Shown here: piece by piece, positions 1 to 10,838 of the stretch
Numbering within the stretch: the first letter of the stretch is position 1
Layout: each line of letters starts with the position of its first letter
Assembly (NCBI RefSeq): GCF_000421225.1
Contig: NZ_ATWL01000007.1
Location: 147,566-211,565, forward strand
From: Ruania albidiflava DSM 18029
GTDB taxonomy: Bacteria; Actinomycetota; Actinomycetes; Actinomycetales; Beutenbergiaceae
Reading direction: 5' to 3'
DNA: 64,000 bases
Made by a program: the position numbers and the translations under genes
Notes under the pieces: model-generated
Told to the model about the DNA's origin: nothing
The model's input: the letters and a program-made list of their open reading frames with translations, nothing else
The model's database searches: none

Positions 1-1128
1 CAGGCCACCGACACCGGGCTGACCACCGCCCGCCTCAGCGAGGGAGACGGCTTCGAGCTGGTGGCCGACCCGGCCGCGCAGGTGGTCCCGGAGAACGTCA
101 CCGAGCTGGCCGTGGCCAACATCACCTTGCCCGAGCCACGAGACGTGCCCGACGCGATCGGTTCGCTGGCCGGACGGTACTCCGCAGACGCGAACTCTCC
201 CTACGCCAAGATCGAGGCGATCGCCGAGTCGCTGAGCAGCTACGGCTTCTTCTCCCACGGTCTGGAAGGGGAGGTGCCCTCCCGTCCCGGGCACGGGTCC
301 GCCCGGTTGCAGGAGATGCTCGACGCCGAGCAGATCGTCGGGGACGAGGAACAGTACGCTGCGGCGATGGCGCTGATGGTGCGGGCACTGGGGTACCCCG
401 CCCGGGTGGTGCTCGGCTTCGACGTGACCTCCGGGGGCACGGTGACGCTCACCGGTGAGGACGTGATCGCCTGGGTCGAGGTGCCGTTCGAGGGCGTCGG
501 CTGGGTGCCGTTCTTCCCGACCCCGCCCGAGGACCAGATCCCGCAGGCGGAGGACCCTGACCCCGCAGACCGCCCCCAGCCGCAGGTGCTGCAGCCGCCG
601 CCACCGCCGGAGGAGCCAGCTGAGGTGCCGCCGCAGGACCGTGACGACGCCGAGGTAGACAACAAGACCATCGACAAGCTCCCGTACTACAACCGGTGGG
701 TGCTCATCGCGGGGATCGGCTCGGGTTCGTTGCTGGTCCTGCTCAGCCCGCTGTTGCTGATCCTGGCGATCAAGGGGTTGCGCCGCCGGCGCCGACGCAC
801 CCGCGGGGACACCGTCGACCGGATCACCGGCGGCTGGGACGAGGTGATCGACTCGCTGCGTGACCTCGGTGTGGCCACCCCGTCCGGGACCACCCGCAGC
901 GAGCTCGCCACCCAGGTGGACGCCCAGGTCGACGGTGCCGATGTGCTCACCCTGGCACGCGAGGCAGACCGTGCCGTGTTCGCACCGGAGCAGCCCGCCG
1001 AGGAGCACGTGACCACCTACTGGGCGGCCATCCGACGCGCTGCCTCCCGGGTGGCCGCGGGCATGCCGTGGCGCCGCCGGATGCGCGCGCGGATCTCCAC
1101 CCGGTCGCTGCGGCGCAGGAAGCGCTGA
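1..1128 (+). CDS. Transglutaminase-like membrane protein (TgpA/DUF3488 type), 3' part, catalytic triad lost
   Basis: The reading frame is open from base 1, so the N-terminal part lies outside the window; 375 residues are visible. The region around residues 110-175 has the transglutaminase-core layout: EEQYAAAMALMVRALGYPARVVLGF, then AWVEV and GVGW. The positions where the family carries its Cys-His-Asp triad hold Glu (about 116), Ile (about 156) and Phe (about 172), so it should not be an active transglutaminase. A Pro/Glu/Gln-rich linker follows, then one membrane helix (about 233-260) and an Arg-rich cytoplasmic tail. In relatives the missing N-terminus is a set of membrane helices, usually encoded beside MoxR and DUF58 genes; that context is not visible here. 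A role in cell-envelope assembly is inference. Confidence 0.7.
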   Translation, partial: QATDTGLTTARLSEGDGFELVADPAAQVVPENVTELAVANITLPEPRDVPDAIGSLAGRYSADANSPYAKIEAIAESLSSYGFFSHGLEGEVPSRPGHGSARLQEMLDAEQIVGDEEQYAAAMALMVRALGYPARVVLGFDVTSGGTVTLTGEDVIAWVEVPFEGVGWVPFFPTPPEDQIPQAEDPDPADRPQPQVLQPPPPPEEPAEVPPQDRDDAEVDNKTIDKLPYYNRWVLIAGIGSGSLLVLLSPLLLILAIKGLRRRRRRTRGDTVDRITGGWDEVIDSLRDLGVATPSGTTRSELATQVDAQVDGADVLTLAREADRAVFAPEQPAEEHVTTYWAAIRRAASRVAAGMPWRRRMRARISTRSLRRRKR

Positions 1129-1253
1129 GGCCGGGCGGTAGCGAAGGGACCCCGTCCTGAGCCGAGGATGGGCAGACGATGGGGAGTCCTCCCCGTCGAC
1201 CCTGCGCAGGGTGCTGCCTAGGCTCGACGAGTAAGCAAGAGTGAGGAGGGCCG

Positions 1254-2129
1254 GTGGCAGCCGAGCTGGTGGGCGCGGACGGGACGCAGCTGCTGCAGCA
1301 GCTGGAGCGCGCGAAGACCCGCGTCCAGGAGATCCGCAGGCACCTGGACCGAGCAGAGCACGCGATCGCCCGGACGATCAATGGTCAGGACGGTGAGGGT
1401 GCGGTCGAGATCGTGCTCGGTGCCGACGGGAACGTCGAGGCGGTGCACCTCGATCCCGACTGGCGGGAGCTGGTGGACGAGCAGGGGCTCCCGGCGGCGG
1501 TGACCGAGGCGCACCGCGCGGCACACGGCTCCCGCCTCGCCGACTGGTGCGGTGCACTACGGGAGAGCCTCGGGGCTCGCGGCTGGGTGCCGATGGTCCT
1601 GCGAGCGCAGACCGAAGCCCCCGATGGGCCACGGCTCCTCGGACCGGACCCGGACCTGAGCGGTATCGACCCGGACCTCTCCGACGGGCAGGTCGCCGCC
1701 GAGGTACGTGCCGCGCTGCACCGGGCCACAGGTGCAGGACCGCATGCTGCGGGCACCGAAGGGGCAGCGCCCGCTGCGGCCGACCGGGGCGCTGGTGCAC
1801 CGGCCGACGCGCGGCGGCTGCGCGAGCAGGTGGTGGCGGCATTCGGCGACCTGTCGGTGGCGATCGATGCCGCACCTGCCTGGTTGGACATCACCCTCGT
1901 GGTCAGTGGCGCCCAGACGGTGCTGGGCATGCTCCGCGAGGTCACCGAACCGCTGCTGCACTCCGGAGCCGGTGCGCCCGAGAGCCAGGTACGGCTCACC
2001 GGCGGGCTGGACGTCGCCGTCCGGCGGGCACGGTCGCTGCTGGGGATCCCAGAAGGCCTGGGCGTGGCGCTAGGTGCGGTCACGGACTTCGTCACCGTCG
2101 CCGGTCCCGGGCTGGCTGGCGGTCGCTAG
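1254..2129 (+). CDS. Hypothetical protein with YbaB/EbfC-like N-terminal region
   Basis: The 291-residue product starts at a GTG preceded by a good ribosome-binding site (GTGAGGAGGG ending 3 nt upstream). Residues about 10-85 form a helical stretch followed by VEIVLGADGNVEAVHLDP, which resembles the YbaB/EbfC nucleoid-associated fold. In actinobacteria such domains also occur fused in secretion-related proteins. The middle (about 130-180) is Ala/Gly/Asp-rich and low in complexity. The C-terminal 110 residues look folded but I do not recognise them. There is no signal peptide or membrane helix. The gene lies 125 nt after the transglutaminase-like gene and before a separately promoted gene, so it may be transcribed alone. 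The specific function is unknown; the YbaB assignment is by pattern only. Confidence 0.55.
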   Translation: MAAELVGADGTQLLQQLERAKTRVQEIRRHLDRAEHAIARTINGQDGEGAVEIVLGADGNVEAVHLDPDWRELVDEQGLPAAVTEAHRAAHGSRLADWCGALRESLGARGWVPMVLRAQTEAPDGPRLLGPDPDLSGIDPDLSDGQVAAEVRAALHRATGAGPHAAGTEGAAPAAADRGAGAPADARRLREQVVAAFGDLSVAIDAAPAWLDITLVVSGAQTVLGMLREVTEPLLHSGAGAPESQVRLTGGLDVAVRRARSLLGIPEGLGVALGAVTDFVTVAGPGLAGGR

Positions 2130-2201
2130 CAGCGGCCGACCGGTCGACAACAACCGACAACTGATGTCTTGGTGTACCCGCCTGCGTCTAGGGTGACATC
2201 T

Positions 2202-3518
2202 ATGGTGTGGTTCTCTCAGGAAGGCCGTTGGCTGGAGCGCGGGCAGCTCGAGCAGGCGTGTGACCAGCTGCTCACCGAGGCGAAGGAACGGCTCGGCATC
2301 GAGACCTACCGCCGGGTGCTGCTGCTGCCGCCGGACATCACCCGGGCACACGCGGGGGTCGGCTGGATCACCGAGTACCTCTACCACCAGCTCGACCAGG
2401 CGGGTGCCGAGGTGCACGTGATCCCCACCCTGGGCCAGCACGTGCCGCACACCCCGGAGGACAACCGGTGGATGTTCGGCACCATCCCCGAGGAACGGAT
2501 CCACGCCCACGACTGGAAGGACGGGGTCACCCACGTGGGCACTGTGCCGGCCGAATACGTGGCCGAACGCACGGGCGGGGCCGTGGACTGGGAGATGCCG
2601 ATCGACCTGAACACCATGGTGATGAGGCAGGACTGGGACCTGATCATCAACGTGGGCCACATCGTGCCGCACGAGGTGCTCGGCTTCGCCAACCACAACA
2701 AGAACTACTTCATCGGCCTCGGCGGCAAGCGCACCCTCGGCGCTGCACACATGGCCTCGGCCGTGTACGGCATCGAGAACAACCTCGGCAACCTGCTCAC
2801 CCCGGTGCGGGCGTGCTTCAACTACGCCGAGGAGCACTTCCTGGCTGACCTGCCGGACGTGTACCTGCAGGTGGTGATGGACTACCGCGAGGACGGCACC
2901 CTCGCGCACACCGGCGTGTACGTGGGCGACGACCTGGACACCTACTACAGCGCCGCACGCGCCTCGATGGCGCAGAACATCACCGCGTTCGAGGAGCCGG
3001 TGGACAAGATCGTCGCGGTGATGCAGGCCGACGAGTTCCGCGCCACCTGGGTGGCGAACAAGGCGGTGTACCGCACCCGGATGGCGATGGCCGACGGTGG
3101 CGAGCTGGTGATCATCGCCCCAGGGGTGGAGCGGTTCGGGGAGCAGCCTGAGGTGGACGCACTGATCCGCAAGTACGGCTACCTGAGCAAGGACGAGGTG
3201 CTCAGCCGGTACGCCACCGAGGCGGACATGCAGGCGATCCCGCACGCCACCGCGCACCTGGTGCACGGCAGCCCAGAGGGCCGCTTCACCATCACCTACG
3301 CCCCCGGCGGCCTCACCCGCGAGGAGATCGAGTCTGTGGGCTATGAGTACCTGGACCTGGACGAGGCGCTGCGGCGGTACGATCCAGAGCAGCTCGACGA
3401 CGGCTGGAACACGCTGCCCGACGGCGAACGCATCTACTTCATCTCCACCCCGTCTGCAGGTCTGTGGTCCACCCGGGCCCGGCTCGAGGCCCGCGCCGGG
3501 CACGAACAGCACCACTGA
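2202..3518 (+). CDS. LarA-family (DUF2088) nickel-pincer racemase/epimerase-like protein
   Basis: The 438-residue soluble protein has the LarA pattern: a PDITR-type motif near residue 47, LGQHVPHTPEDNRWMFG, a HDW motif, then GHIVPHEVLGFANHNKN and a GLGGKRT segment. In LarA-type enzymes conserved His and Lys residues hold a nickel-pincer nucleotide used to racemise or epimerise 2-hydroxy acids such as lactate, gluconate or mannonate. The substrate here cannot be told from sequence. The ATG at 2202 is chosen over upstream in-frame starts because a -10-like TAGGGT (2189-2194) sits exactly 7 nt before it, pointing to leaderless transcription. No larB, larC or larE cofactor genes are in the window, so the cofactor would come from elsewhere. 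It lies 12 nt before the FHA gene and is probably cotranscribed with it. Confidence 0.75.
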   Translation: MVWFSQEGRWLERGQLEQACDQLLTEAKERLGIETYRRVLLLPPDITRAHAGVGWITEYLYHQLDQAGAEVHVIPTLGQHVPHTPEDNRWMFGTIPEERIHAHDWKDGVTHVGTVPAEYVAERTGGAVDWEMPIDLNTMVMRQDWDLIINVGHIVPHEVLGFANHNKNYFIGLGGKRTLGAAHMASAVYGIENNLGNLLTPVRACFNYAEEHFLADLPDVYLQVVMDYREDGTLAHTGVYVGDDLDTYYSAARASMAQNITAFEEPVDKIVAVMQADEFRATWVANKAVYRTRMAMADGGELVIIAPGVERFGEQPEVDALIRKYGYLSKDEVLSRYATEADMQAIPHATAHLVHGSPEGRFTITYAPGGLTREEIESVGYEYLDLDEALRRYDPEQLDDGWNTLPDGERIYFISTPSAGLWSTRARLEARAGHEQHH

Positions 3519-3530
3519 CCAGGAGCCAGG

Positions 3531-4808
3531 ATGCTCGATCTCATCGGCGAGGCCGCCGCCTATCTGTCCGCCCCCGCGGGTCGGGCACGGTGGCAGGACA
3601 CCTGGACGATGAAGCGCACCCGCCGTGAGGCGATGGGGCACCTCGCCAGCGCCTACGCCTCCTGGTTGCGCACCGTCTGCGGTGTGCTGGTCACCGTCGT
3701 GGCCCTCGGCGGGGCGTTCCTGCTCGGCCGAGGCGCAGGAGACCTGAGCGGTCCTGGCGGTCTGGTCGCCGTGCTCACCATGGTCGGGGGAGTGGTCCTG
3801 CTGCTGGCCGCTCTGGTGGGCGCCGGGTATGTGCTGCTGACCGGCACCCGGCTGGTCGGTGCGTTGCGCACCTGGAGCGCGGCCCGGGCCGACGACGGCG
3901 GACCCGGGGTGGGCAAGGTGCTCACCCCTGCCGTGATGGTGCGGCTGGTGCTCGCGCTGCTCGCCCTGCTCAGCGGCCTCGCCGTGGTGCTGGTCCGCAC
4001 CGACGTGCTCAACCTCGATCTGCCCCTGACCGCGGGCGGGGCACCGGACGAAGCCGGTCAGACGTTGTGGGCGTGGTTCGCTGCGGTGATCGCCATGGCG
4101 AGCGGACTGGCCGCAGGCAGTGGTGCGGTCCGAGCGGGACTGGCCGTCCGCCGTCGACCCCGGACCAGGAGAGCCGCACCAGCGGCACAGGCCGCTGCCT
4201 CCCAGCAGCAGTACGCTCCTCAGCCCGGTGGTGGCATGTCGAGCGGAGCCGGCGGTGCGACGGCACCCGGGGGGTTGGACCTGGCCACCAGCGCACCGGC
4301 AGGTGCGGGGGCTCCCACGGGTGCAGCGGGCTGGCAGCCGCCGGCGACCATGGAGCAGCCGGTGCCCGTGGAGCAGCCGGTGCCCCCGTCAGCACCCGGA
4401 TCGTCGGCCGAGGAGCAGTGGGCCGAGACCCGAAAGGTCGGCGACCTGCCCGCCGAGGCCCGCCCCACCGCGGAGCCGATGACCACCGCGCTGCGCGCAG
4501 TGCTGGCCGATGGACGCACCATCGCCGCCGAGGGGCTCACCCTGCTCGGGCGGTCGCCCGCCGGGCGTGCCGGTGAGCAGGTGGCCGCAGTGGTCGCGGT
4601 CGAGGACGCTGCGGTGTCCAAGACGCACCTGGCGATCCGGCTGGAGGGCGCCCAGGGCTGGGTGACCGACCGGGCATCGACGAACGGGTCGGTGCTGGTC
4701 CGTGACGGCAACCACGAGACGCTCACCCCCTGGCAGGAGGTGCTGCTCGCAGCCGGTGACCGGCTCCTGCTCGGCACGTCGACGGTGCAGATAGAGGCGG
4801 CCAGCTGA
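3531..4808 (+). CDS. Membrane protein with C-terminal FHA domain
   Basis: The 425-residue protein starts at an ATG preceded by AGGAGCCAGG. Hydrophobic segments near residues 48-66, 78-104, 136-156 and 178-200 predict four membrane helices. Residues 205-325 are an Ala/Pro/Gln-rich disordered linker. Residues about 335-425 form an FHA domain: the start LLGRSP, then VSKTHLAIR and the STNGS loop that binds phosphothreonine. FHA domains bind Ser/Thr-kinase products, so this is probably a membrane signalling or scaffolding protein in a phosphothreonine pathway. No kinase gene lies nearby. It follows the LarA-like gene by 12 nt and precedes the leuA leader. The membrane topology and partner are inference. 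Confidence 0.75.
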   Translation: MLDLIGEAAAYLSAPAGRARWQDTWTMKRTRREAMGHLASAYASWLRTVCGVLVTVVALGGAFLLGRGAGDLSGPGGLVAVLTMVGGVVLLLAALVGAGYVLLTGTRLVGALRTWSAARADDGGPGVGKVLTPAVMVRLVLALLALLSGLAVVLVRTDVLNLDLPLTAGGAPDEAGQTLWAWFAAVIAMASGLAAGSGAVRAGLAVRRRPRTRRAAPAAQAAASQQQYAPQPGGGMSSGAGGATAPGGLDLATSAPAGAGAPTGAAGWQPPATMEQPVPVEQPVPPSAPGSSAEEQWAETRKVGDLPAEARPTAEPMTTALRAVLADGRTIAAEGLTLLGRSPAGRAGEQVAAVVAVEDAAVSKTHLAIRLEGAQGWVTDRASTNGSVLVRDGNHETLTPWQEVLLAAGDRLLLGTSTVQIEAAS

Positions 4809-4815
4809 TCGGTGG

Positions 4816-4821
4816 TACGGT
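4816..4821 (+). promoter_or_regulatory. -10 element of a leaderless promoter for the leu leader peptide
   Basis: TACGGT matches the actinobacterial -10 pattern TANNNT and ends exactly 7 nt before the ATG of the leader peptide at 4829. Transcription should therefore begin at or next to that ATG. No convincing -35 element is visible. It overlaps the last codons and stop region downstream of the FHA gene. Confidence 0.55.
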
Positions 4822-4828
4822 GGCCAGC

Positions 4829-6695
<1,867 letters not shown>

Positions 6696-6705
6696 CCCCC
6701 CCAGT

Positions 6706-6767
6706 TCGCGAACGCTCTGGTTTGCGGTGTGAATCGGTTCAGCAGCCGCGAAGGCGAGCGTTCGCGA
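6706..6767 (+). repeat. 62-bp palindrome-bounded dispersed repeat, copy A
   Basis: This copy starts with TCGCGAACGC and ends with its exact inverted repeat GCGTTCGCGA. The conserved inner start is CTGGTTTGCGG, and the centre contains GAATCGGTTCAGCAGCCGCG, shared with copy B. Copies B (6928-6989) and C (51915-51976, opposite strand) have the same ends and the same 62-bp length. It lies just after leuA in a convergent gap. Confidence 0.75.
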
Positions 6768-6870
6768 TGGGGTGGTGGGGACTAGCTCCCGCTTGGTCGA
6801 CCATCCCTTCGGCCGCGGGCGTTCGGTGGCGGCGCGGAGGGTCGCGACCCGGCCCTCCCGTGACCATCGA

Positions 6871-6915
6871 ACAAGGGCGCCGCACGGAGCCACCCGGCTC
6901 CGGCGGCGCCCTTGT
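6871..6915. terminator. Bidirectional terminator between leuA and the MFS gene
   Basis: A perfect 12-bp stem joins ACAAGGGCGCCG (6871-6882) to CGGCGCCCTTGT (6904-6915). The loop carries a second small stem (GGAGCC/GGCTCC). It sits in the middle of the 304-nt convergent gap, with a 62-bp repeat copy on each side, and could serve both genes. Confidence 0.7.
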
Positions 6916-6927
6916 CACTCCCAGGGT

Positions 6928-6989
6928 TCGCGAACGCTCTGGTTCGCGACCTGAATCGGTTCAGCAGCCGCGGAGGGGAGCGTTCGCGA
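6928..6989 (+). repeat. 62-bp palindrome-bounded dispersed repeat, copy B
   Basis: The copy has the same orientation and length as copy A, with ends TCGCGAACGC and GCGTTCGCGA. It shares the central GAATCGGTTCAGCAGCCGCG with A and differs at a handful of positions, for example GGTTCGCGACC against GGTTTGCGGTG. It ends 10 nt before the stop codon of the MFS gene. Copies A and B flank the terminator hairpin symmetrically. Confidence 0.75.
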
Positions 6990-6999
6990 GGGGGGTGGG

Positions 7000-8502
7000 T
7001 CAGGGGGAGAGGCGGCGCCAGAGGCGGTCCCAGGGCCGCTCGGTCACCGCTATCAGCACTTGCTCTCCTGAGGCCAGCCGCGCCAGCGACCGAGCCCGGG
7101 CACCGAGCAGCACCAGCACCATCGCCGTCGTGGAGAACAACCCGGCCACGGCGATCACCCCCAGTGCCCACCGGTAGTCGCCCAGGGCGGCGGGAGCGCC
7201 ACCTGCACTCAGGTCGAGCACGACGCCGACGACGATCGCCACCACCATCGACCCCAGGAACCCGCCCGCATTCACCAGCCCGGTGGCGGTGGCCATCGTC
7301 CGAGGGCTGTTGTAGTCCCGCGCCAGGTGGAACCCGATCTGCGAACCAGGCACCCCGGTGGCCAGCAGCGCCAGCACCAGGCCGATGACCACAGTCGGTG
7401 GCCGGCCACCAGGCCAGAGCACCAGCGTGCCGATACCCAGGATGCAGATCAGGGCCACAGCGAGACCCATCGCGGTGCGCCACTCCGGGCGGCGGCCGGC
7501 CAACGGACCGATCACCAGGCTGGAGAGGAGGTTGCCGAGCACGTACACCGACAGCAGCGACGCAGCGGCGGCGTCGTCGTACCCCAGCCCCTCGGTCAGG
7601 TAGGGGTACCCCCACACCAGGGACACCACGGTGCCCGCCGTCATCGTGCCCTGGTGCAACCAGAACGCCAACCGGGTCTCCCGGCGGGCCCAAGCCACGC
7701 GCATCGTGCCGGTCGGCCGGGCGGGGCGGGTGACGCCGGCGGCGGTGCTGGCGGCGGTCTGGTCCGGGTCGCGGCGCGAGCCGGTCGCGCTCGCCGACCC
7801 GTCCTCCTCACCCGTGTCGGTGCGGAACGGAGCAGCGACCGCCGGGCGGAGCAGCAGCAGCGCATAAGCCACGGAGATGCCACCGGTGATCAGGAACGTC
7901 TTCGTCCAGCCAAGAGCGCCCAGCGCGAGCACCAGCGGCACGGTCGCGGCAAAGTTGCCGAGCATGCCGACCAGCCCGGTCGCCATCGTCAGCACCGCGT
8001 AGCGCCGCCGCGGGAACCAGCCAGCCACCAGGCGGAGCACGGCGATGAACACCATGGCATCGCCCACCCCGAGCAGCGCCCGGGCCAGCAGCGCCACCGG
8101 GTAGGAGGTGGCGACGGCGAACACCAGCTGCGCCGTGCCCATCACCACGGTCGCCACCAGCAGCACCCGCCGTGGGCCGAACCGGTCGATGGCCAGTCCG
8201 GCGGGTACCTGCATGGCGGCGTACAGGCCGAGCTGGACCATGATGAAGCTGCCCAGCTCGGTGGCGGAGATGTCCCACCGGGCCACCGCCTGCGGGCCGG
8301 CCACCCCGAGCGAGGTGCGGTGCACCATGCCGAAGAAGTACACGCCGACCGCGAGCAGCCAGACCAACCAGGCGGAGCGGCGGGCCGCATCCTCGATGCG
8401 GGAGAAGTGGCTGGTCACGGTGGCCCATTCTCTCACCCCGGCTTCCTGGCCGCTGCTGTCGGCAATGTCCGGACACACCCCTGGCGCCTCCGCCGCCGTC
8501 AC
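7000..8502 (-). CDS. Major facilitator superfamily transporter
   Basis: The 500-residue product has about twelve hydrophobic segments in two halves, separated by a hydrophilic loop near residues 235-270 that is rich in Thr, Ala and Arg. The loop after helix 2 has the MFS signature region (IDRFGPRRVLLVATV), and GMVHRTSLGVAGP in helix 1 resembles organic-anion or sugar-acid MFS carriers. The substrate is unknown. The GTG start gives an N-terminus of about 35 hydrophilic residues before helix 1; a later GTG near residue 28 (just before TSHFSRIEDAARRS) is an equally plausible start. The C-terminal tail (GEQVLIAVTERPWDRLWRRLSP) is cytoplasmic. The gene stands alone and converges with leuA. Confidence 0.75.
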   Translation of the reverse strand: MTAAEAPGVCPDIADSSGQEAGVREWATVTSHFSRIEDAARRSAWLVWLLAVGVYFFGMVHRTSLGVAGPQAVARWDISATELGSFIMVQLGLYAAMQVPAGLAIDRFGPRRVLLVATVVMGTAQLVFAVATSYPVALLARALLGVGDAMVFIAVLRLVAGWFPRRRYAVLTMATGLVGMLGNFAATVPLVLALGALGWTKTFLITGGISVAYALLLLRPAVAAPFRTDTGEEDGSASATGSRRDPDQTAASTAAGVTRPARPTGTMRVAWARRETRLAFWLHQGTMTAGTVVSLVWGYPYLTEGLGYDDAAAASLLSVYVLGNLLSSLVIGPLAGRRPEWRTAMGLAVALICILGIGTLVLWPGGRPPTVVIGLVLALLATGVPGSQIGFHLARDYNSPRTMATATGLVNAGGFLGSMVVAIVVGVVLDLSAGGAPAALGDYRWALGVIAVAGLFSTTAMVLVLLGARARSLARLASGEQVLIAVTERPWDRLWRRLSP

Positions 8503-9301
8503 GGCTCATACGGACCACTATTCGTCAGCGGATCGCCTCATCGGGGTACACACTCAAATAGTGAGCGGCGTTGGGGCCGTCTCCGAGCGAATGGGGTCGG
8601 ATCATGGGGAGCTTGACGGCATGCCGGAATGGTTGACTGTGAGCTTCAAGGCCTACAGTCGGGGGTAGCGTCGCCGACGAGGTTGCCCATGGTGGGTCTG
8701 CGGTTCGACCGCGTTGATTGGCTGCGCTGCTGCTACGGCCGCGTTGGCAGCGGCTCACGCGTATCTGAATGAACGCGGAGGAGTCTGTCCATCCGGTCAG
8801 AGGTTGGAGCTGCGGTGGGCCACCTATAGTCCGTTGGCTTTTCCAACAAGTATCGGGTGCATGTTCTGATTGAGGCGAATAGGTGGTTGGTCGGATTGTA
8901 CAAGCTTCGGCAAGCGGCGCTTGGTACTGCAGCGCTAACGCTGACCAACTTCGCTGTTGTGGCGGTAACGGCCAGTTCGCTGCTTGAGGCTGTTCGTACC
9001 GTACTGTTGCCGTGCGCCATCGGCGGCGGGGCGATACTCACCGTGCTGTACTTCTCAGATCGTTCGGCACAGCGACGTCGGGCACGACCAGAGTGACGTC
9101 GTCGGGTTGTCACTGCCCCAGATCTGTCGGCTGGCTGAGTCAGGATCAGCCCCATCTGGCCAGAGGTGCGGTGGCGGGGCCATTCATCACCGGATGAATC
9201 TCTCGGGCACGGCACCACTCCGCTGACGTTTCGCGGCGCCGTCACCGGAGACACCGCGCGTCTGCAGGGGGCTTGTCGGTCCGATAGGTGACAATGGGAA
9301 G
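8503..9301. other. Lower-GC intergenic patch with no well-supported gene except a small membrane ORF
   Basis: About 800 nt between the MFS gene and recO are visibly poorer in GC than the surroundings and lack the strong third-position bias of neighbouring genes. The only stretch with protein-like character is the 79-codon ORF at 8857-9096. An antisense ORF across 8733-9254 has no coding character. There is no tRNA, transposase or long repeat here. The patch may be a decayed or acquired segment. Confidence 0.5.
8857..9096 (+). CDS. Small hypothetical membrane protein
   Basis: The 79-residue ORF starts with GTG. Two hydrophobic stretches, at about residues 21-42 and 46-66, would form a helical hairpin, and the tail is basic (SDRSAQRRRARPE). 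No clear ribosome-binding site precedes the start. Codon use is less GC-biased than in neighbouring genes, which could mean recent acquisition or a non-coding stretch. I recognise no family. Its position upstream of recO gives no functional clue. Confidence 0.35.
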   Translation: MHVLIEANRWLVGLYKLRQAALGTAALTLTNFAVVAVTASSLLEAVRTVLLPCAIGGGAILTVLYFSDRSAQRRRARPE

Positions 9302-10033
9302 GTGAAGCTCTACCGGGACGAGGCGATCGTGCTGCGCACCCACAAGCTGGGTGAGGCCGACCGGATCGTCACGTTGCTGACCCGCCGCTATGGGCAGGTG
9401 CGCGGGGTGGCCAAGGGGGTGCGCCGCACCAGCTCGAAGTTCGGCGCCCGGCTGGAACCGTTCAGCGTGATCGACGTGCAGCTCTACGCCGGCCGGAACC
9501 TGGACGTGATCACCCAGGTGGAGACCCTCGCTCCGCACGGTCGCCCGCTGGGCGGGGACTATGCCCGCTACACCACTGCCACCGCCATGGTGGAGACCGC
9601 CGGGCGGCTCACCGAGATCCCTGGCGAACCGGCCACCCAGCAGTACCTGCTGCTCTCCGGCGCGCTTGCCGCGCTCGCCGAGCAGCGCCACCCGGCCACC
9701 CTGATCCTGGACTCCTACCTGCTGCGCGCGCTGGCGATCGGCGGCTGGGCCCCGTCGTTCACCGAGTGTGCCCGGTGCTCCGCCCCGGGTCCGCACCGGG
9801 CGTTCGCGCCGGCGCTGGGCGGTGCGGTCTGTGGGGACTGCCGCCCGCCCGGTTCGGCAGCGCCCGCCCCGGAGACGTTCACCCTGCTCGGTGCGCTGCT
9901 CGCGGGGGACTGGCCGCTGGCCGAGGCCAGCGAGGACCGGCACCGCACCGAGGCCTCCGGGCTGGTGGCCGTCTACACCCAGTGGCACCTGGAGCGTCAG
10001 CTGCGCTCGTTGCGGCTGGTGGAGCGGGCGTGA
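9302..10033 (+). CDS. recO: DNA repair protein RecO
   Basis: The 243-residue protein acts in RecFOR recombinational repair: it binds single-stranded DNA and helps load RecA past SSB. The N-terminal OB fold starts [27 protein letters not shown]. The C-terminal helical domain contains a CxxC pair (CARC) and a second CxxC (CGDC) near residues 158-182, the zinc site of most RecO proteins. The GTG start follows GGGAAG. The stop overlaps the uppS start by 4 nt (GTGA), so the two genes are translationally coupled, a common recO-uppS arrangement in actinobacteria. Confidence 0.93.
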   Translation: MKLYRDEAIVLRTHKLGEADRIVTLLTRRYGQVRGVAKGVRRTSSKFGARLEPFSVIDVQLYAGRNLDVITQVETLAPHGRPLGGDYARYTTATAMVETAGRLTEIPGEPATQQYLLLSGALAALAEQRHPATLILDSYLLRALAIGGWAPSFTECARCSAPGPHRAFAPALGGAVCGDCRPPGSAAPAPETFTLLGALLAGDWPLAEASEDRHRTEASGLVAVYTQWHLERQLRSLRLVERA

Positions 10034-10830
10034 GACCAGCCGCACACCAGCACCACCCGGTCGCGCCCCCACCACATCCCTCCGGCGCCCGCCCGCCGGC
10101 GATCCCTGCCGAGCTGGTACCCCGACACGTGGCGATCGTGATGGACGGCAACGGCCGGTGGGCCAACGCCCGCGGACTCACCCGCAACCAGGGGCACGCC
10201 GCCGGGGAAGCGGTGCTGCTGGACGTGGTGGCCGGTGCCATCGAGCTGGGCATCAGCCACATCAGCGCCTACGCCTTCTCCACCGAGAACTGGAAGCGGT
10301 CACCCTCTGAGGTGCGCTACCTGATGGGCTTCAACCGGGACGTGCTGCGCCGCCGCCGGGACGAGATGAACGACTGGGGGGTGCGGGTGCGCTGGGCCGG
10401 TCGCCGTCCCCGCCTGTGGCGCTCGGTGATCACCGAGCTGGAGGAGGCCGAACGGCTCACCGCCGGCAACTCCACCTGCACGCTGACCATGTGCGTCAAC
10501 TACGGCGGCCGGGCGGAGATCACCGACGCGGTCCGGGCGATCGGCCGCGAGGTCGCCGCCGGGCGGCTGGACCCCGACCGGATCACCGAACGCACCCTCG
10601 CCCGGCACCTGGACGAGCCGGACATGCCGGACGTGGACCTGTTCCTGCGCACCTCCGGGGAGCAGCGCACCTCCAACTTCCTCATCTGGCAGTCCGCCTA
10701 CGCCGAGATGGTCTTCCTGGACAAGCACTGGCCGGACTGCGACCGCCGGGACCTGTGGGCCGCCGCCGAGATCTACGCCAGCCGGGACCGCAGGTACGGC
10801 GGAGCCCAGGACCGGCCCGCCGCCCGCTGA
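10030..10830 (+). CDS. uppS: Isoprenyl transferase (undecaprenyl/decaprenyl diphosphate synthase)
   Basis: The 266-residue Z-type prenyltransferase adds isopentenyl units to make the long lipid diphosphate that carries cell-wall precursors. [11 protein letters not shown] near residue 37 holds the catalytic Asp; [16 protein letters not shown] and the C-terminal [24 protein letters not shown] region are family hallmarks. The start is taken at GTG 10030, which overlaps the recO stop as GTGA; about 28 residues of His/Pro-rich extension precede the conserved core. It acts at the inner face of the membrane. It converges with the DedA gene only 8 nt away. Confidence 0.93.
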   Translation: MRPAAHQHHPVAPPPHPSGARPPAIPAELVPRHVAIVMDGNGRWANARGLTRNQGHAAGEAVLLDVVAGAIELGISHISAYAFSTENWKRSPSEVRYLMGFNRDVLRRRRDEMNDWGVRVRWAGRRPRLWRSVITELEEAERLTAGNSTCTLTMCVNYGGRAEITDAVRAIGREVAAGRLDPDRITERTLARHLDEPDMPDVDLFLRTSGEQRTSNFLIWQSAYAEMVFLDKHWPDCDRRDLWAAAEIYASRDRRYGGAQDRPAAR

Positions 10831-10838
10831 CCTGCGGC

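Noticed and set aside
8733..9254. A 173-codon minus-strand ORF in the low-GC patch
   Set aside because: It has no ribosome site, no hydrophobic or domain pattern and low-complexity Ser/Arg/Thr composition.
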